In this document: positions 63,043 to 64,000 of the stretch, in pieces
Layout of the letters: each line of letters opens with the position of its first letter
How positions within the stretch are numbered: the first letter of the stretch is position 1
The notes under the pieces: generated by a model
What the model was told of the DNA's origin: nothing
Databases searched by the model: none
The model's input: the letters and a program-made list of their open reading frames with translations, nothing else
From: Hymenopellis radicata
Lineage: Eukaryota > Basidiomycota > Agaricomycetes > Agaricales > Physalacriaceae
Assembly (NCBI GenBank): GCA_015501595.1
Contig: JADNRX010000024.1
Span: 62,001-126,000, forward strand
DNA: 64,000 nt
Direction: 5' to 3'
Translations under genes and position numbers: made by a program

Positions 63043-64000
63043 TCAAGACGACAACCGACGACGCGGATCCCGCTCTCCACCACCACCACCACTCCGTCTG
63101 CTGTCATGCAACACACATCGCAGACTAGCTCCGTCTCCAATGTTATAATCCTTCAGGCAGCCATGCATCAATGTCTGCCCACAATACACGAGCGAAAACT
63201 CATTCAGCTTCTTTCCGATGATGCCGGCGTACGACTCTACGAGCTTCGCAACGTCGGTGATCTCGCTTACACTGCAGCGCTTGGGCTCAGGCGTAAACGG
63301 GGACGAGATGTAGATGTGGTACTGTAACTCCGGGGGTCCAGGCGGCAGGGGCTTGGCCGGCAGTGACTGGGGCGGCATAGGCAAAGGCGGCGTTCTGGGG
63401 CCAGGGGAGGAAGCGCGAGACGAAGACGCGTTGCAATTAGGCTCCGAATCACGTCGGTGGTTGTCTCGCGCGTCGCAAAGCGGATACCGTTGCGATGTCG
63501 ATGGATGGTTGGATTGTATGACTGGCGACCGAGGCGTCGACATTCCAGGCTGGCGCGACGCGTTGTTGGGCTCTGGGCCTCGGTCATATGGCCGATGTGG
63601 TGGTGGAGGATGCGAGGGATTACGGGGGAGCGAGGTGGTCGGCGCGAGAACGAGTGTTCTATTTTCACATCTTGGGCTTGAGCACCATTGTGATGTGCTG
63701 CCGGAGGCGGGTTAGAGGATATGACCGGAGAGCGAGGCGTAGCCATGCCGGGTAATGTATTCGAGTATGACGGTGGCGAGTTGTCGAATACTAGCAAAAT
63801 ATGAGTTGTAGGCCGAGGAGTGTGGTAATATATGCGTACAGTCTCGTCCTATAAGGTCGTCTAGACTGTCGCGCGGCGTATTCAGCAGCTGCGATACGGA
63901 CACCGTGTGGACCAGCGGAAGCACATACGGCCAGCTTTCCCGAGTTACTTCAACGGGCTGGCCCTCGCATTCTTCCAGTCGATCCGTGTGGAGGACGAGG
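63043..64000 (-). CDS. Proline-rich protein with C-terminal ubiquitin-like domain (5' end outside window)
   Basis: Three exons in the window: >64000-63840, 63790-63624 and 63549-63043, introns of 49 and 74 bp, in phase. The middle is proline/serine-rich with a repeated PRSPVI motif (TPRSPVISSNPPP, PPRSP, TPRSPVIQSNHPS). The C-terminal part (SEITDVAKLVESYAGIIGKK, EFSLVYCGQTLMHGCLKDYN, DGASLRCVLHD) follows the ubiquitin-like beta-grasp pattern (F.LVY.G..L....L.DYNI.DG..L). No terminal GG, so it is a domain rather than a conjugated modifier. The protein then ends in a basic SRRSGGGGGERDPRRR tail. The second intron is inferred from the frame change and motif continuity. Function unknown. Confidence 0.65.

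Noticed and set aside
1..64000. CRISPR arrays, operons or bacterial elements
   Set aside because: No regularly spaced direct repeats, ribosome-binding sites or polycistronic layout; genes have spliceosomal introns.
1..64000. A secondary-metabolite or toxin gene cluster
   Set aside because: No synthetase, terpene cyclase, P450, transporter or short precursor-peptide gene is recognisable.

Overview
The window reads as nuclear DNA of a filamentous basidiomycete, most likely an Agaricomycete. Genes have many short GT-AG introns (about 45-75 bp). There are lineage-expanded families of F-box-like/LRR proteins, kinase-like proteins and BCS1-type AAA ATPases, together with a MYND-finger protein, coronin, an intronless tRNA-Phe and a Ty3-type chromovirus. 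Nothing in the sequence fixes the species.  Layout. 0.4-1.9 kb: decayed fragments of an F-box gene and of a kinase. 2.0-4.5 kb (-): a four-exon pseudokinase. 5.2-7.4 kb (+): an intact four-exon kinase with the same architecture. 7.4-9.5 kb: scraps of F-box and MYND genes. 10.3-11.8 kb (+): an intact single-exon F-box gene. 12.7-14.2 kb (-): an F-box/LRR gene. 14.5 kb: tRNA-Phe. 17.1-23.3 kb: a young LTR retrotransposon inside a duplicated non-coding repeat. 23.5-26.5 kb: a TIR-bounded low-complexity segment. 27.0-30.6 kb: an F-box gene split by a TA-flanked MITE and a 2.16-kb hAT-like element. 31.2-31.9 kb: another TIR element. 32.9-34.9 kb (+): the MYND gene. 38.1-39.5 kb: a frameshifted F-box copy. 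40.3-41.7 kb (+): an intact F-box gene. 42.4-44.3 and 51.1-53.3 kb (+): two BCS1-like ATPases. 53.6-55.6 kb (+): coronin with a frame break. 44.5-49.9 kb (+) and 56.1-61.6 kb (-): a large inverted repeat carrying two kinase genes per arm. 63.0-64.0 kb (-): the 3' part of a gene ending in a ubiquitin-like domain.  The window is shaped by segmental duplication followed by decay. A MYND-to-F-box block occurs around 8-11.8 kb and again at 31-39.5 kb. The kinase pair is present twice as a mirror image around BCS1-2 and coronin. Some copies are intact (10345, 40301, 5200, 45112, 32866); sister copies show 1-bp indels, internal deletions or transposon insertions. The most informative signals are: an F-box gene whose frame is restored by removing two precise transposon footprints; a Tf1/sushi-type self-priming signature with a -1 slippery heptamer exactly at the gag stop; a kinase-dead member beside active ones; and the mirrored kinase array. 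Exon joins were checked only by reading frame and homology between copies inside the window, not by transcripts.
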